Shown here piece after piece: positions 26,628-35,445 of a stretch of DNA of 64,000 bases. Location: contig CAVTGO010000016.1 of NCBI GenBank assembly GCA_963734275.1, positions 1-64,000 of the forward strand, in the 5' to 3' direction. This stretch comes from CAVTGO01 sp963734275 (lineage in GTDB: Bacteria > Actinomycetota > UBA4738 > HRBIN12). The notes below the pieces were generated by a model that was not told the origin of the DNA, ran no database searches, and was given only the letters and a program-made list of their open reading frames with translations. Both the position numbers and the translations under genes were made by a program. Position 1 is the stretch's first letter. The number at the start of each line of letters is the position of its first letter.

Positions 26628-28103
26628 TCAGGTCTGGCGGTTGAACCAGACCCCGCCGGGCCCGAGGTAACTCGGACCTTCGCCCCAGACGCCGATCGCC
26701 TCGCCGGTGCTCGTCACGGCGATCTCGCCGTAGTCCCCGTAGAACTCGCGGAAGCCCTTCGCGTTCTTGTAGGTTGGTTCCCGAGGTCGCGTCCGAGATC
26801 TTGACCGCGGTCGTCCAGCTCGGCGCCGAGGTTGTTCGACGAGCGGTACCAGACGTTCCACCGGCCCGTTCGCTCGTCGGCGAAGTACACGCGGACGCCG
26901 TCGTCGCCGATGCCCGCGGCGGCCGCGAATGCGGCGTTCGCACCTTCGGGCGACAGGCGGGTGCGCGGGCTCCACGTCTTGCCGCCGTTGGTCGAGGAGC
27001 GAGCGTAGACGGTGCGCGGGCCCGCCGGGCTTCGCCGCGCCGCTGTAGACGATCACCAGGTCGCCGTCCTCGTCCATCGCGAGCGCCGGACCGCTGTCGT
27101 AGAAGTCGGCGTAGCAGAGCGTCGAGGTGCACGGGGTCCCGAGCTCGAGCTCGTCGAGGATGGACTCCGACCAGGTGGCCCCGCCGTCATCTGACGTGTA
27201 GAGGCGGATGTCGACCGGCCCCTCGGCCGCTCCGGCTTGTCCCGTATAGGAGAACGTGACCTGTGAAGAGAGCACCCTGCCGTTCGGCAGGACCGCCGTT
27301 CCGTAGGCGAACCAGTAGCGGATGTCGTCGGTGATCCGGACGGTGCTCCAGGTCTCGCCGGCGTCGTGCGACGACGAGGCGTAGAGGTCGCCGACGCTCG
27401 GGCCGTTGAACAGCATGTAGACGTCCCGGCCGTCGGCGCTGGTCCCGAAGTTCGGCTTGTCGCCCCAGCGAACGTCCGGGTGAACCCACAGGGGCTCGGT
27501 CCAGGTCCTCCCGTGGTCGGAGGACTTCGAGAAGCTGATCTTGTAGTTGTTCATCCACATCGCGTAGACGTCGCCGGTCTCCGGCACGACCTCGAGCAGC
27601 GGGTCCCACTGGCCGTTGATGTTGCGGCATTCGCAGAGGAAGCGCTCGGGCGCCCAGGTCTTTCCGCCGTCCTTGGAGACGTGGAGGACCATCGCCGGGT
27701 CGGGGCACGGTCCCTGGCACGGAGACGTGCCGTAGCGGTTGTGCATGATGTAGACGTACGGCGCGTTCGGGATCGGCGGCGATTGCCGGCTCCCAGTCGT
27801 CGCCCGTGGTCGTTCACGATCTCCTCCCCGGCCCACCCGGTCGCCGGGGCGCTGGATGATGCGCTCGGTCACGCCGAGCGTGCCGGCTTGCCGCGCCGAC
27901 TCCAGGGCCACCAGCCGCTGCTCGGTGGTCTCGCGCTGCTCCTGCGCCTCCTCGATCGCGCCACGAGCCTGGGCCGGGACGCCCGAGGGCGCGGAGCGGG
28001 CGAGCACGACCGCCGCCGCGAGGATCAGCGCGGCGAGCAGCGAGACCGAAGCGGTGACCGAGCGGTTGACGACATGGACAGACCTCCCGACGAGGAACCG
28101 CAT
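26628..28103 (-). CDS. membrane-anchored Asp-box (BNR) beta-propeller protein (frameshifted)
   Basis: The product of about 490 residues has an N-terminal signal or anchor helix (about 15-37), a short coiled coil, and a six-bladed propeller of the sialidase fold. Five Asp boxes of the SxDxGxTW type are visible: SKDGGKTW, SSDHGRTW, SHDAGETW, TSDDGGATW and STNGGKTW. The arginine triad of true sialidases is not evident, so a sialidase function is not supported. Compensating one-base frame changes occur near 27825, 27795, 27770, 27025 and 26775; the text reads smoothly when they are repaired. Its stop lies six bases from that of nuoD on the other strand, and it diverges from the ABC transporter operon. 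Confidence 0.7.
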   Translation of the reverse strand: MRFLVGRSVHVVNRSVTASVSLLAALILAAAVVLARSAPSGVPAQARGAIEEAQEQRETTEQRLVALESARQAGTLGVTERIIQRPGDRVGRGGDRERPRATTGSRQSPPIPNAPYVYIMHNRYGTSPCQGPCPDPAMVLHVSKDGGKTWAPERFLCECRNINGQWDPLLEVVPETGDVYAMWMNNYKISFSKSSDHGRTWTEPLWVHPDVRWGDKPNFGTSADGRDVYMLFNGPSVGDLYASSSHDAGETWSTVRITDDIRYWFAYGTAVLPNGRVLSSQVTFSYTGQAGAAEGPVDIRLYTSDDGGATWSESILDELELGTPCTSTLCYADFYDSGPALAMDEDGDLVIVYSGAAKPGGPAHRLRSLLDQRRQDVEPAHPPVARRCERRIRGRRGHRRRRRPRVLRRRANGPVERLVPLVEQPRRRAGRPRSRSRTRPREPTYKNAKGFREFYGDYGEIAVTSTGEAIGVWGEGPSYLGPGGVWFNRQT

Positions 28104-28175
28104 CGTAATCGGGTCGCCGCAGGTATGGGAACCCGGCCGAAGGTCCAGGGTCGCGGCTCGCGGCGGCGGCCGGGC

Positions 28176-28181
28176 TAGGCT
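28176..28181 (+). promoter_or_regulatory. -10 element deciding the start of the ABC operon
   Basis: TAGGCT lies exactly six bases before the GTG at 28188. The same spacing recurs before many starts in the window, which supports 28188 as a leaderless start rather than the internal GTG at 28262. Confidence 0.5.
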
Positions 28182-28187
28182 GCGGCG

Positions 28188-29032
28188 GTGCCTTCGAAGG
28201 CGGCGGGCGTGAGCTGGGACCGGCCGGGCCCGAGAGCCGGCCGGGCTCGGGGACGGCGCGGGTGCTGGTCGCGGGCGCCTTCCTCCTCCCGCTGGCCGCG
28301 ATGCTCACCGGCTCGCTGCGTGCCGCGGGGCTTCCCCCGCCCACCGGGTTCGAGGTCGTTCCGCGGGGCGCCACGCTCGCCAACTACGGGCGGGTCCTCG
28401 AGGTGATCCCGTTCTCCCGGTACGCGGTGAACTCGGCGCTCGTCGCGGCCGCGGCCGTCCCGATCGCCGTCGTGGTTGCCTCGTGGGCGGGGTTCGCGGT
28501 CGCGCGCCTCCCCGGCCGGGACCGGCGGTTCGTCGTGGGTGCGGCGATGGTCGCCGTCGCGGTTCCGGCGACGGCCGTGATCGTCGGGCGCTTCTGGGTG
28601 TTCCGGGTCCTCGGCGCCACCGACGGGCTCGTGCCCCTGATCGCTCCGTCGCTGCTCGGCGTCTCGTCGATCCTCGTGCTCGTGTACGCCTGGGCCTTCC
28701 GGCGGGTGCCGGCCGAACTGTTCGAGGTCGCGCGCGAGCTTGGGGCGTCACCGCTCGCCTCGTGGTGGCGCGTCGGCATGCCGCTCGTCCGGCCCGTCAC
28801 GGCGGTCGTCGCCGCGCTCGTGTTCGCGCTTTCATGGGGCAACGTCCTGGACCCGCTCGCCTACGTTACCGATGAGCGCTGGTACACGCTCCCGCTCGGG
28901 CTGCGGGCCCTCGCCGGGTTGGATCCGACCGACCAGCCGGTGATGCTCGCCGCCTCGGTGATGGCCGTGATCCCCGTCCTGGCCGCCTTCACCCTCGCGC
29001 AGGTGTGGCTCGGCAGGCGGCGCGTCGCGTGA
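28188..29032 (+). CDS. ABC sugar transporter permease, MalG type (frameshifted near start)
   Basis: Six membrane helices and the EAA loop (ELFEVARELGASPLASWWRVGMP) mark a MalG-type inner-membrane permease of a carbohydrate importer. The first about 20 codons (MPSKAAGVSWDRPG) are in a different frame from the rest, which is open from 28262 as VLVAGAFLLPLAAM. A single-base error between about 28220 and 28260 would join them. If the frame is instead correct, translation starts at GTG 28262 with almost no cytoplasmic tail. It is the first gene of a permease-binding protein-permease operon; the next gene starts in a GTGA overlap. Confidence 0.78.
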
Positions 29033-30303
29033 GCCGGCTCCGCGCGGCCGCCGTGGCACTCGTCCTGTGCGTCCCCGCCGCGTGCACGATCGGGGGCTCC
29101 TCGGACACGGTCACCGTGCTCGTGGCCGGCGACCCCGCAGAGCTCCAGGCCTACCGGGACGTCGCCGCGGCCTACGAGGCGCAGGACCCGGACAACGACA
29201 TCCGGCTGATCGAGGTCGCCGAGCGCGACGAGCTGATCGCGCGGCTCTCGACGACGATCGCGGGCGGCGAGCCGCCCGACCTGTTCCTGCTGAACTACCG
29301 CTACTACGGGCAGTTCGCCGCGAACGGGTCGATCGAAGCGGTCGAACCGTACCTGCGGGACTCCGAGGTGCTCGCCGAGGAGGCGTTCTTCCCTCAGGCG
29401 CTGGAGCCATTCCGGTTCGGCGGCGAGCTGACCTGCCTCCCGCAGAACGCCTCGAGCCTCGTCGTCTACGTGAACGTCGACCGGTTCCGCGAGGCTGGGA
29501 TCGACCCGCCCGCCGCGGGATGGACCTGGTTCGAGATGGTGGCGAAGGCGAACGACCTCACCGAGGACCTCGACGACGACGGGGCGATGGACCGCTACGG
29601 GCTCGGCGTGGAGCCCGAGGTCATCCGCTTGGCGCCGTTCGTCTGGTCCAACGGCGGCGAGTTGGTGGACGACGAGGCCGCGCCGACGCGCTTCACGCTC
29701 GATGACCAGGCCTCGAGCGAGGCGCTCCAGATGTTCCTCGACCTGCGGGCGCTCCACGGCGTCGTGCCGACGGACGAGGAGATGGAGAGCCGCGGTGTCG
29801 AGGAGCGCTTCCTCGACGGAACGCTCGCGATGCTGATGGAGTCGCGTCGGGTGGTCCCCACGCTGCGGACGATCACGGACTTCGAGTGGGACGTCGCCGC
29901 GCTCCCCGTACTCCGCGAGCCGGCCGGCATCCTGCACTCGGACGCGTACTGCATGACCGCCGCGTCCGACCACCACGACGCCGCCTGGCGGTACCTGGAG
30001 TTCGCGCTGGGACCGGAGGGCCAGGAGATCGCGGCGGCGACCGGCCGGACCGTCCCCTCGCTGATGGAGGTGGCGAACTCCGAGGCGTTCCTCGATCCTT
30101 CGGTGCCGCCCGTGTCCTCGCAGGTCTTCCTCGACGGCCTCGAGGTGATGCGCGCCGTGCCGAGCATCTCCACGTGGCCCGAGATCGAGGACGCGGTCAA
30201 CGGCCTGATCGAGGAGGCCTTCTACGGCGACGGCGAGGTCGCCGAGCTGATCGTGGCGATCGACGCCGCGACCGCGCCGATCTTCGCGAGGGCCCAGGGC
30301 TAA
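29029..30303 (+). CDS. ABC transporter sugar-binding lipoprotein
   Basis: The 424-residue precursor has a lipoprotein-like leader with PAAC (Cys19 as probable anchor) and a two-lobed periplasmic binding fold of the maltose/multiple-sugar class (about 25-424). Segments such as GGEPPDLFLLNYRY and WTWFEMVAKANDLT, and the lobe-2 SDAYCMTAAS, are typical. It captures a sugar or glycoside outside the membrane and hands it to the two flanking permeases. The GTG overlaps the preceding stop by four bases. The ligand cannot be predicted; the lipobox is degenerate. Confidence 0.85.
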   Translation: MSRLRAAAVALVLCVPAACTIGGSSDTVTVLVAGDPAELQAYRDVAAAYEAQDPDNDIRLIEVAERDELIARLSTTIAGGEPPDLFLLNYRYYGQFAANGSIEAVEPYLRDSEVLAEEAFFPQALEPFRFGGELTCLPQNASSLVVYVNVDRFREAGIDPPAAGWTWFEMVAKANDLTEDLDDDGAMDRYGLGVEPEVIRLAPFVWSNGGELVDDEAAPTRFTLDDQASSEALQMFLDLRALHGVVPTDEEMESRGVEERFLDGTLAMLMESRRVVPTLRTITDFEWDVAALPVLREPAGILHSDAYCMTAASDHHDAAWRYLEFALGPEGQEIAAATGRTVPSLMEVANSEAFLDPSVPPVSSQVFLDGLEVMRAVPSISTWPEIEDAVNGLIEEAFYGDGEVAELIVAIDAATAPIFARAQG

Positions 30304-30305
30304 CG

Positions 30306-31196
30306 GTGTCGCGCGTGCGCGACCCCGAACGGCGGCGATTGTGGTGGATGGCTGCGCCGTTCCTGATCGGCGTGGCGGTGCTGGTCGTCGGTCCGGTGAT
30401 CGTGTCGCTCGTCGCGTCGTTCTTCGAGTGGGACCTCGTGCGCCCGCCCCGGCTCATCGGCGCAGACAACTACGAGGAGCTGGTCGGCGATCCGGTCTTC
30501 CGGATCTCGCTGCGCAACTCGCTGCTCTACGTCGCCACCGCCCTGCCGATCCGCGTAGCCGGGGCCGGCCTCCTCGCGCTGCTGTTCACCTCGCGAGCCC
30601 GGAGCGCGCGTGCCGGCCGGCTCGCCGTGTTCGCCCCCACGGTCCTGCCCGAGGCCGCGTACGCGCTCGTCTGGTTGTGGCTGCTCAACCCCCTTTACGG
30701 GCCGGTGAACCTCGCGCTCGGCGCGGCCGGGCTGCCGACGCCTTCCTGGCTGACCGAGGCGACGCCGGCCCGGTGGGCGATCGTCCTGATCGCGGCGTTC
30801 CAGCTGGGTCAGGGATTCGCGATCGCGCTCGCGGCCCGCGCGATGATCCCGGGGGAGCTGCTCGACCTCGCGGCGAGCTGCGGCGCGCGGCCGTTGTCGG
30901 CGTTCGCGAGGGTCACGTTCCCGCTGATGATGCCGGCGCTGTTCCTGGTCACGCTGGCGGACCTGGCGCTCGCGCTGCAGGCGACGTTCGTCCCCGCGCT
31001 GCTCGTGACCGAGGGAGGCCCGCCACCGTACGCGACGACGTACCTGCCGACGTTCGTGTACGTGCAGGGCTTCGAGTACCTGCGGTACGGCTACGCGGCG
31101 GCCGCGACCGTGCTCGGGCTCGCCCTCACCGCGTCGCTCGGGTGGCTGGCGTTCCGACTGCTGCTGCGCTGGCGCTCCGGCCTCGTCGTGACCTGA
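30306..31196 (+). CDS. ABC sugar transporter permease, MalF type
   Basis: The 296 residues form six membrane helices, beginning WWMAAPFLIGVAVLVVGP, with an EAA-type loop GELLDLAASCGARPLSAFARVTFPL (split over residues about 185-210) that contacts the ATPase. It pairs with the MalG-type permease. Only two bases separate it from the binding-protein gene. No ATP-binding subunit follows, so the importer probably uses a shared ATPase encoded elsewhere. Its 3' end lies six bases from the convergent methyltransferase. Confidence 0.85.
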   Translation: MSRVRDPERRRLWWMAAPFLIGVAVLVVGPVIVSLVASFFEWDLVRPPRLIGADNYEELVGDPVFRISLRNSLLYVATALPIRVAGAGLLALLFTSRARSARAGRLAVFAPTVLPEAAYALVWLWLLNPLYGPVNLALGAAGLPTPSWLTEATPARWAIVLIAAFQLGQGFAIALAARAMIPGELLDLAASCGARPLSAFARVTFPLMMPALFLVTLADLALALQATFVPALLVTEGGPPPYATTYLPTFVYVQGFEYLRYGYAAAATVLGLALTASLGWLAFRLLLRWRSGLVVT

Positions 31197-31202
31197 GGCC
31201 CG

Positions 31203-32288
31203 TCAGCCCGGACCCACGGGTCCAGGCCGGTGCCGGCAAGCCGGGTGTGGTGAGCGCCATCCACCACAGACGCCCCCACCCATCGGGGTCGACCAGCAGG
31301 CTGGCCCGGCTCCGCGTCTGCCAGACGTGGACGGCCTCGGTGTTCCGGTCCTCGCGTTGGAGCTTCGCCTGCGTCTCGCGCATCGTGTCGGCCCACCGCC
31401 CGTAGCCGAGCGCGTCCAGGGCCGCCGACTGGGCCACCGGCCCGTGGACCTCGAACCCGCGCCCGCGCGCATGGCGGGCCACCGCGCCGAGATCCACGCC
31501 CGCGCGTGACGTCGGTCGTCCCGGGAGACGTGAGCAGGTCTCGGGTCTCGCGCTGGTCTCGGTAGCCGTGCGCGCCTCCGGCAGGGCCGTCCCGCTCGCC
31601 GTAGTCGATCAGGAGGACCGAGCCCCGTCGCACCGTGCGCGCGAGCTGATCGACGAACGCGAACGCGCCGGTCGGGACCGTCGTCCGCTTCCCCGTCTCG
31701 AGGGGCGGCGGCGCCGGCTCCCGGTCCCACGGGACGGCGACCTCCGATGAGCGCCTCGCCGTCCAGGCCGACGCGGATCTCGAGGGTTTCACCCGCTCCT
31801 CCCTCGGCGAGCAGGAACGGAAGGTTGTCGAGGAGCTCGTTCGCGATGACCGATCCCTCGAACGGCTCGAGGGCGTCGAGGTCGCGCTCGACGCGCAGGC
31901 CGAGCGTCTCCAGGCTCTCGCGCGCCCCGGTGCCGACCTCCACGGCCGTGTACTCGACCGGCGGTCGCCCCAGGGCCTCGAACGCCTCGAGCAACGCGCG
32001 CGCGAGCGTCCCGTCCCCAGCTCCGGCCTCGACGAGCCGGAACGGTGAGGGCTCGCCGAGCGCGCTCCACGACTCGAGGAGGGCGCCGCGGACGCAATGC
32101 GCGAAGACGAACGGCTGCGCGTGCGGGCTCGTGACGAAGTGGCGATCGGCCCCGACCGGGTGCCGCTCGAAGAAGCCGCCGCGACCGTAGAGGGCGTGCT
32201 CCATGAACTCGTCGAAGCCGATCGGTCCGTGGTCTCGGACCGCCTCGCGGATCCGTTCGGCCGGCTCGGCGCGCTCCGGGAGGCTCAC
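31203..32288 (-). CDS. MidA-like (NDUFAF7 family) SAM-dependent methyltransferase, frameshifted
   Basis: The N-terminal 170 residues are intact: IGFDEFMEHALYGRGGFF, the SAM loop VEAGAGDGTLARALL, and IANELLDNLPF, all diagnostic of the family. In mitochondria the family member NDUFAF7 dimethylates an arginine of the complex I subunit homologous to NuoD. The frame changes near 31750 (to EVAVPWDREPAPP, LIDYGERDG) and again near 31500 (to DLGAVARHARGRGFEV, ending TEAVHVWQTRSR). The true stop is therefore uncertain (31203 or 31126). TACCCT lies six bases before the GTG start, indicating a leaderless message. Confidence 0.75.
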   Translation of the reverse strand: MSLPERAEPAERIREAVRDHGPIGFDEFMEHALYGRGGFFERHPVGADRHFVTSPHAQPFVFAHCVRGALLESWSALGEPSPFRLVEAGAGDGTLARALLEAFEALGRPPVEYTAVEVGTGARESLETLGLRVERDLDALEPFEGSVIANELLDNLPFLLAEGGAGETLEIRVGLDGEALIGGRRPVGPGAGAAAPRDGEADDGPDRRVRVRRSARAHGATGLGPPDRLRRAGRPCRRRARLPRPARDPRPAHVSRDDRRHARAWISARWPAMRAGAGSRSTGRWPSRRPWTRSATGGGPTRCARRRRSSNARTGTPRPSTSGRRGAGPACWSTPMGGGVCGGWRSPHPACRHRPGPVGPG

Positions 32289-32332
32289 GTGGACAGGGTA
32301 GTGGGGTGTCGCTGCATGGAGCGCGTGCGACG

Positions 32333-33022
32333 ATGCGCCGCGTGGACGACCGGATCCGGACGGCGGCGTCGCTGATCGCGGCGCGAGAGGGCGACGACGA
32401 GCCCGAGGTGCTCGTGCTCGAGCGTGGAGGGCAGAGCCGCTTCCTGCCCGGGTACGTGGCGTTCCCCGGCGGCTCCGTGGACGAGGAGGACGCCGGGCTG
32501 GCCGAACGCCTCTTCGGCACGGCCGAGGAGGCCGCCCGCGCGTGTGCCCTCCGCGAGCTGATCGAGGAGGTGACGCTGGTCCTCACCGCCGAGGGCCTCA
32601 CGGAGGCCGACGACCTCGCCGAGCCGGGGGGTGACCGGGATGCCGCAACGACACGCGGGCTCGAGCGGATGCTCGCGACCCCACCCAGCCCCGCGATGCT
32701 GCCGGAGGTCGCCCACTGGATCGCGCCTCCCGAGGTGCCGGTCCGCTTCGACGCTCGGTACTTCGCGGCGGCCTCGCCGGGCGGGCTCCGCGCCGAACCG
32801 GACGGCGACGAGACCGCGGACGCATGGTGGAGTTCGCCGCGTGTGCTGCTCGAGGACTGGGAGGCGGGCCGGCGGCTCCTGTACTGGCCGACGTACTTCA
32901 CGCTCCGTGCGCTCGCCGGGTGCTCGAGCGCCGCCGAGATCCTCGCCCTGCGGCTGGAGACGCGCGAGCCCGACGACGACGAGCTGGAGCGGCTGCCCCG
33001 CTCCACGTTCTGGCAGGACTGA
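32333..33022 (+). CDS. Nudix hydrolase (NUDT7/NUDT19-like)
   Basis: The 229 residues contain a Nudix fold beginning RTAASLIAAR with the insert typical of coenzyme A or acyl-CoA diphosphatases. The catalytic helix is RELIEEV, after GGSVDEEDAG; the Nudix box is stretched by a long loop between its first glycine and the REx2EE core. The C-terminal region (YWPTYFTLRAL) is typical of the NUDT7/19 subgroup. ATG 32333 is preferred; GTG codons at 32306 and 32342 are alternatives. The next gene starts two bases after its stop. Confidence 0.78.
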   Translation: MRRVDDRIRTAASLIAAREGDDEPEVLVLERGGQSRFLPGYVAFPGGSVDEEDAGLAERLFGTAEEAARACALRELIEEVTLVLTAEGLTEADDLAEPGGDRDAATTRGLERMLATPPSPAMLPEVAHWIAPPEVPVRFDARYFAAASPGGLRAEPDGDETADAWWSSPRVLLEDWEAGRRLLYWPTYFTLRALAGCSSAAEILALRLETREPDDDELERLPRSTFWQD

Positions 33023-33023
33023 C

Positions 33024-33884
33024 GTGGAGCGCGTCGTCCGCGTCCTCGCGCCGAACCCGGGCGTCCGCGAGCTCGAGGGCACCAACACGTGGGTCGTCGG
33101 CGCGCCGCCTTCGATCGTGATCGACCCCGGCCCCGACGTCGCGACGCACCAGCTCGAGGTGGCGAGGTCCGCGGGGCGCGTCGGCGCGATCCTGCTCACC
33201 CACGACCATCCTGATCACGCTCCCGGGGCCGGGCGTCTCGCCGCGATCACCGGCGCGACCGTCCACGCGGTGCGCACGCCGGAAGGCGGCGAGCGCCTCC
33301 GCGACGGGCAGACGATCGCGTCCGGCTCGGCTCGGCTGCACGTCGTCGCGACGCCCGGTCACACGCCGGATCACCTCGCGTTCCTGATCGAGGAGGACGG
33401 GGCGCTGTTCACCGGCGACACGGTGCTCGGCCGCGGCACGAGCGTGATCGACCCGCCCGAAGGGGATCTCGTCGCCTACCTGCGCTCGCTCCGGCGGCTG
33501 CTCGCGCTCTCACCGAGGACGATCTACCCGGGGCACGGGCCGGTGGTGCTCGGCGCGGTGGCCAAGCTGGAGGAGTACCTCGAGCACCGAGCGATGCGCG
33601 AGGAGCAGGTGCTCGCCGGGCTCGCCGGCGGCCGGCGCTCGGCGGAGGAGATGGTCGGCGAGATCTACGCGGGGTATCCGCCCGAGGTGCACGAGCTCGC
33701 GGCGCGCTCCGTCGTGGCCCACCTGCTGAAGCTCGAGTCCGAGGGCCGCGTCGAGAAGACGACGAAGGGCGGCGTGACGCGGTACGAGCGTTCGGAGCCG
33801 CGGGCGTGCGCGCGCTGCGGGCGCCCGATCCGAGGCAAGGCCCGGCTGTGCGGTCCTTGCAGCCTGGCCGTCCTCCAGGAATAG
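33024..33884 (+). CDS. metallo-beta-lactamase-fold hydrolase (LACTB2-like) with zinc-ribbon tail
   Basis: The 286 residues carry the dinuclear zinc motif THDHPDH (59-65), a second histidine in ATPGHTPDH, FTGDTVLG and PGHGPVV. A winged-helix-like module follows, as in LACTB2, whose animal member is an endoribonuclease. An extra C-terminal zinc ribbon (CARC and CGPC, about residues 265-280) is present. The start is two bases after the Nudix stop, so both proteins are made from one message. Substrate is unknown; RNA or a thioester are both plausible. Confidence 0.82.
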   Translation: MERVVRVLAPNPGVRELEGTNTWVVGAPPSIVIDPGPDVATHQLEVARSAGRVGAILLTHDHPDHAPGAGRLAAITGATVHAVRTPEGGERLRDGQTIASGSARLHVVATPGHTPDHLAFLIEEDGALFTGDTVLGRGTSVIDPPEGDLVAYLRSLRRLLALSPRTIYPGHGPVVLGAVAKLEEYLEHRAMREEQVLAGLAGGRRSAEEMVGEIYAGYPPEVHELAARSVVAHLLKLESEGRVEKTTKGGVTRYERSEPRACARCGRPIRGKARLCGPCSLAVLQE

Positions 33885-33911
33885 TCCCGGCGGGACGATC
33901 CGTCGGGCGGC

Positions 33912-34548
33912 TCAGCCCGCCGCGCGCTCCTCGCTCCGCAACGCCTCCGGATCGGGGCTCACGAGGCGGCCGTCCGGCTCGCGCAGGACGCCGCTCGCGC
34001 GCAGCGCCACCAGCGACCGGTTGACCGCCTCGCGCGAGGCGCCGACCATCCGCGCGAGCTCGACCTGGGTGAGTGGGACCCCGAGGCGCACGCCCTCGCG
34101 GCGCGGCGACGCCGTGCTCCGTGAACAGGTGGTGCAACCGCCCCCGGACGCGGGTGGGCACGTCACACGCGAGCGCCTCCTCGAGCGCGACCGACGTCCG
34201 GTGCAAGCGCGCCGCGATCATCCGCAGGAGCTGCTCGCCGGTGGCGGGCTGCCGCCGGATCAGGTCGCCGATCCCCTCGACGGGGACCGCGAGGACGAGC
34301 GCCTCGCCGACGGCCTCCGCCCGGACCGGAGACGGACCGCCGAGGAGGGCGGCCTCGCCGAAGACCTCCCCGGCGCCGAGCAGCCCCACGACCACCTCGC
34401 GCCCCGACGGCGTGACGGCCGAGAGCCGCACCGCGCCCTCGAGGACCAGGGACAGGCAGCCGACGTCGTCGCCCTGCCGGGTGAGGACGTCGCCGTGGGG
34501 GAGCCGGCGGGGCGTCCCGTCCCAGATCGGATCGAACCGAACCCCCAC
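33912..34548 (-). CDS. Crp/Fnr-family transcriptional regulator (frameshifted)
   Basis: The N-terminal half is a cyclic-nucleotide-binding barrel (VLTRQGDDVGCLSLVLEGAV, GEVFGEAALLGGPSPVRAEA). The C-terminal half, in another frame after about 34110, is a winged helix with recognition helix SREAVNRSLVALR after LTQVELARMVGA. Removing one base around 34108-34115 joins the two halves into a protein of about 211 residues. TAGGGT lies six bases before the GTG start. The phosphate-binding segment has SPVRAEA, with the arginine kept, so cAMP or a similar ligand is possible. It diverges from another protein with the same ligand domain. Confidence 0.78.
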
Positions 34549-34649
34549 GGGCCGACCCTAGCCCCACCCACCGACACCGCCTTGACGTGCGCGTGGCGCG
34601 CCCCCGCCCGCTCGGGGTACGCTGCGGCGACCGACCGGAGGAGGGAACG

Positions 34650-35072
34650 GTGGCCAAGCGAGGACGCGACGTGCTGACGGCGGTCCCGCTCTTCTCGAGC
34701 CTGACCCCCCGCCACCTGAAGCGCCTCGCCGACCTCTGCGACGAGCAGCGGTTCATGGAAGGCGCCAAGATCGTCCGCTACGGCGACATCGGCGACACGT
34801 TCTACGTGGTCCTCGAGGGCGAGGCGAAGGTCGTGAGCCCCTCGGGGCGGACGCTGAACACCGTGCGGCCCGGCGACTTCTTCGGCGAGATCTCGCTGCT
34901 CGACGGCGGTCCGAGGACCGCGACCGTGATCGCCGCGACGCCGATGACCTTGCTGGCGCTGTCGCGAAAGGCGTTCCTCAAGGTCGTCGAGCAGGAACCG
35001 GCCGTGGCGATCAAGCTCCTGCAGTACGTGGCCGCCACGCTCCGTCGGCTCGAGCGCTCTCCCGTCGGCTAG
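34650..35072 (+). CDS. stand-alone cyclic nucleotide-binding domain protein
   Basis: The 140 residues are a single cNMP-binding barrel with no DNA-binding or catalytic domain. The phosphate-binding cassette FGEISLLDGGPRTATV retains Glu and Arg for the cyclic phosphate. GTG 34650 follows GGAGGAGGG with good spacing. Single-domain proteins of this type occur in actinobacteria and probably act by binding partner proteins. It is divergent from the Crp-like gene with a 101-bp gap, and a class III cyclase-like gene occurs 12 kb away. Confidence 0.8.
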   Translation: MAKRGRDVLTAVPLFSSLTPRHLKRLADLCDEQRFMEGAKIVRYGDIGDTFYVVLEGEAKVVSPSGRTLNTVRPGDFFGEISLLDGGPRTATVIAATPMTLLALSRKAFLKVVEQEPAVAIKLLQYVAATLRRLERSPVG

Positions 35073-35082
35073 CGTCCTTCCC

Positions 35083-35445
35083 GTGCACGCCGAGCTCTAC
35101 CGCCCCGACGCTCCGGCCACCGTCGTCGCGACGGCCACGTGGTCGGGCGGCCGGCCCGAGCTCCGGGTCCTGGATCCGAGCGCCGAAGGCCTCGACCGCC
35201 TGCTCCGACCCACGCCGGTGGTGATCGACGACCCCTCGCTCCGCTCGCAGGGCACGTTCGGCGAGGTCTTGCTGCAGCCCGGCTCGCTCGCGTGGTTCCG
35301 CGCCGCGCTGACCGAACGTGGTCGCGAGTTCGGCCTCGGCGTCCGGTTCGTCGCCTCGGACATCACGGGCGGCTGGGATCCGGCCGCGCAGTACCGCACG
35401 TTCGAGGAGCAGGCCGAGCGCCTGGCGTCGGAGCCCGTCACCTAG
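35083..35445 (+). CDS. conserved hypothetical protein (120 aa)
   Basis: The soluble protein contains no transmembrane segment or metal motif. The segment VIDDPSLRSQGTFGEVLLQPG suggests a compact alpha/beta fold, but I do not recognise the family. The GTG has TAGCGT seven bases upstream, overlapping the stop of the preceding gene, and no Shine-Dalgarno. Its stop overlaps that of adnB on the other strand. Confidence 0.55.
   Translation: MHAELYRPDAPATVVATATWSGGRPELRVLDPSAEGLDRLLRPTPVVIDDPSLRSQGTFGEVLLQPGSLAWFRAALTERGREFGLGVRFVASDITGGWDPAAQYRTFEEQAERLASEPVT

Noticed and set aside
26628..28103. Annotation of the Asp-box protein as a true sialidase
   Set aside because: Asp boxes occur in many propellers, and the catalytic arginine triad and acid/base residues could not be identified.
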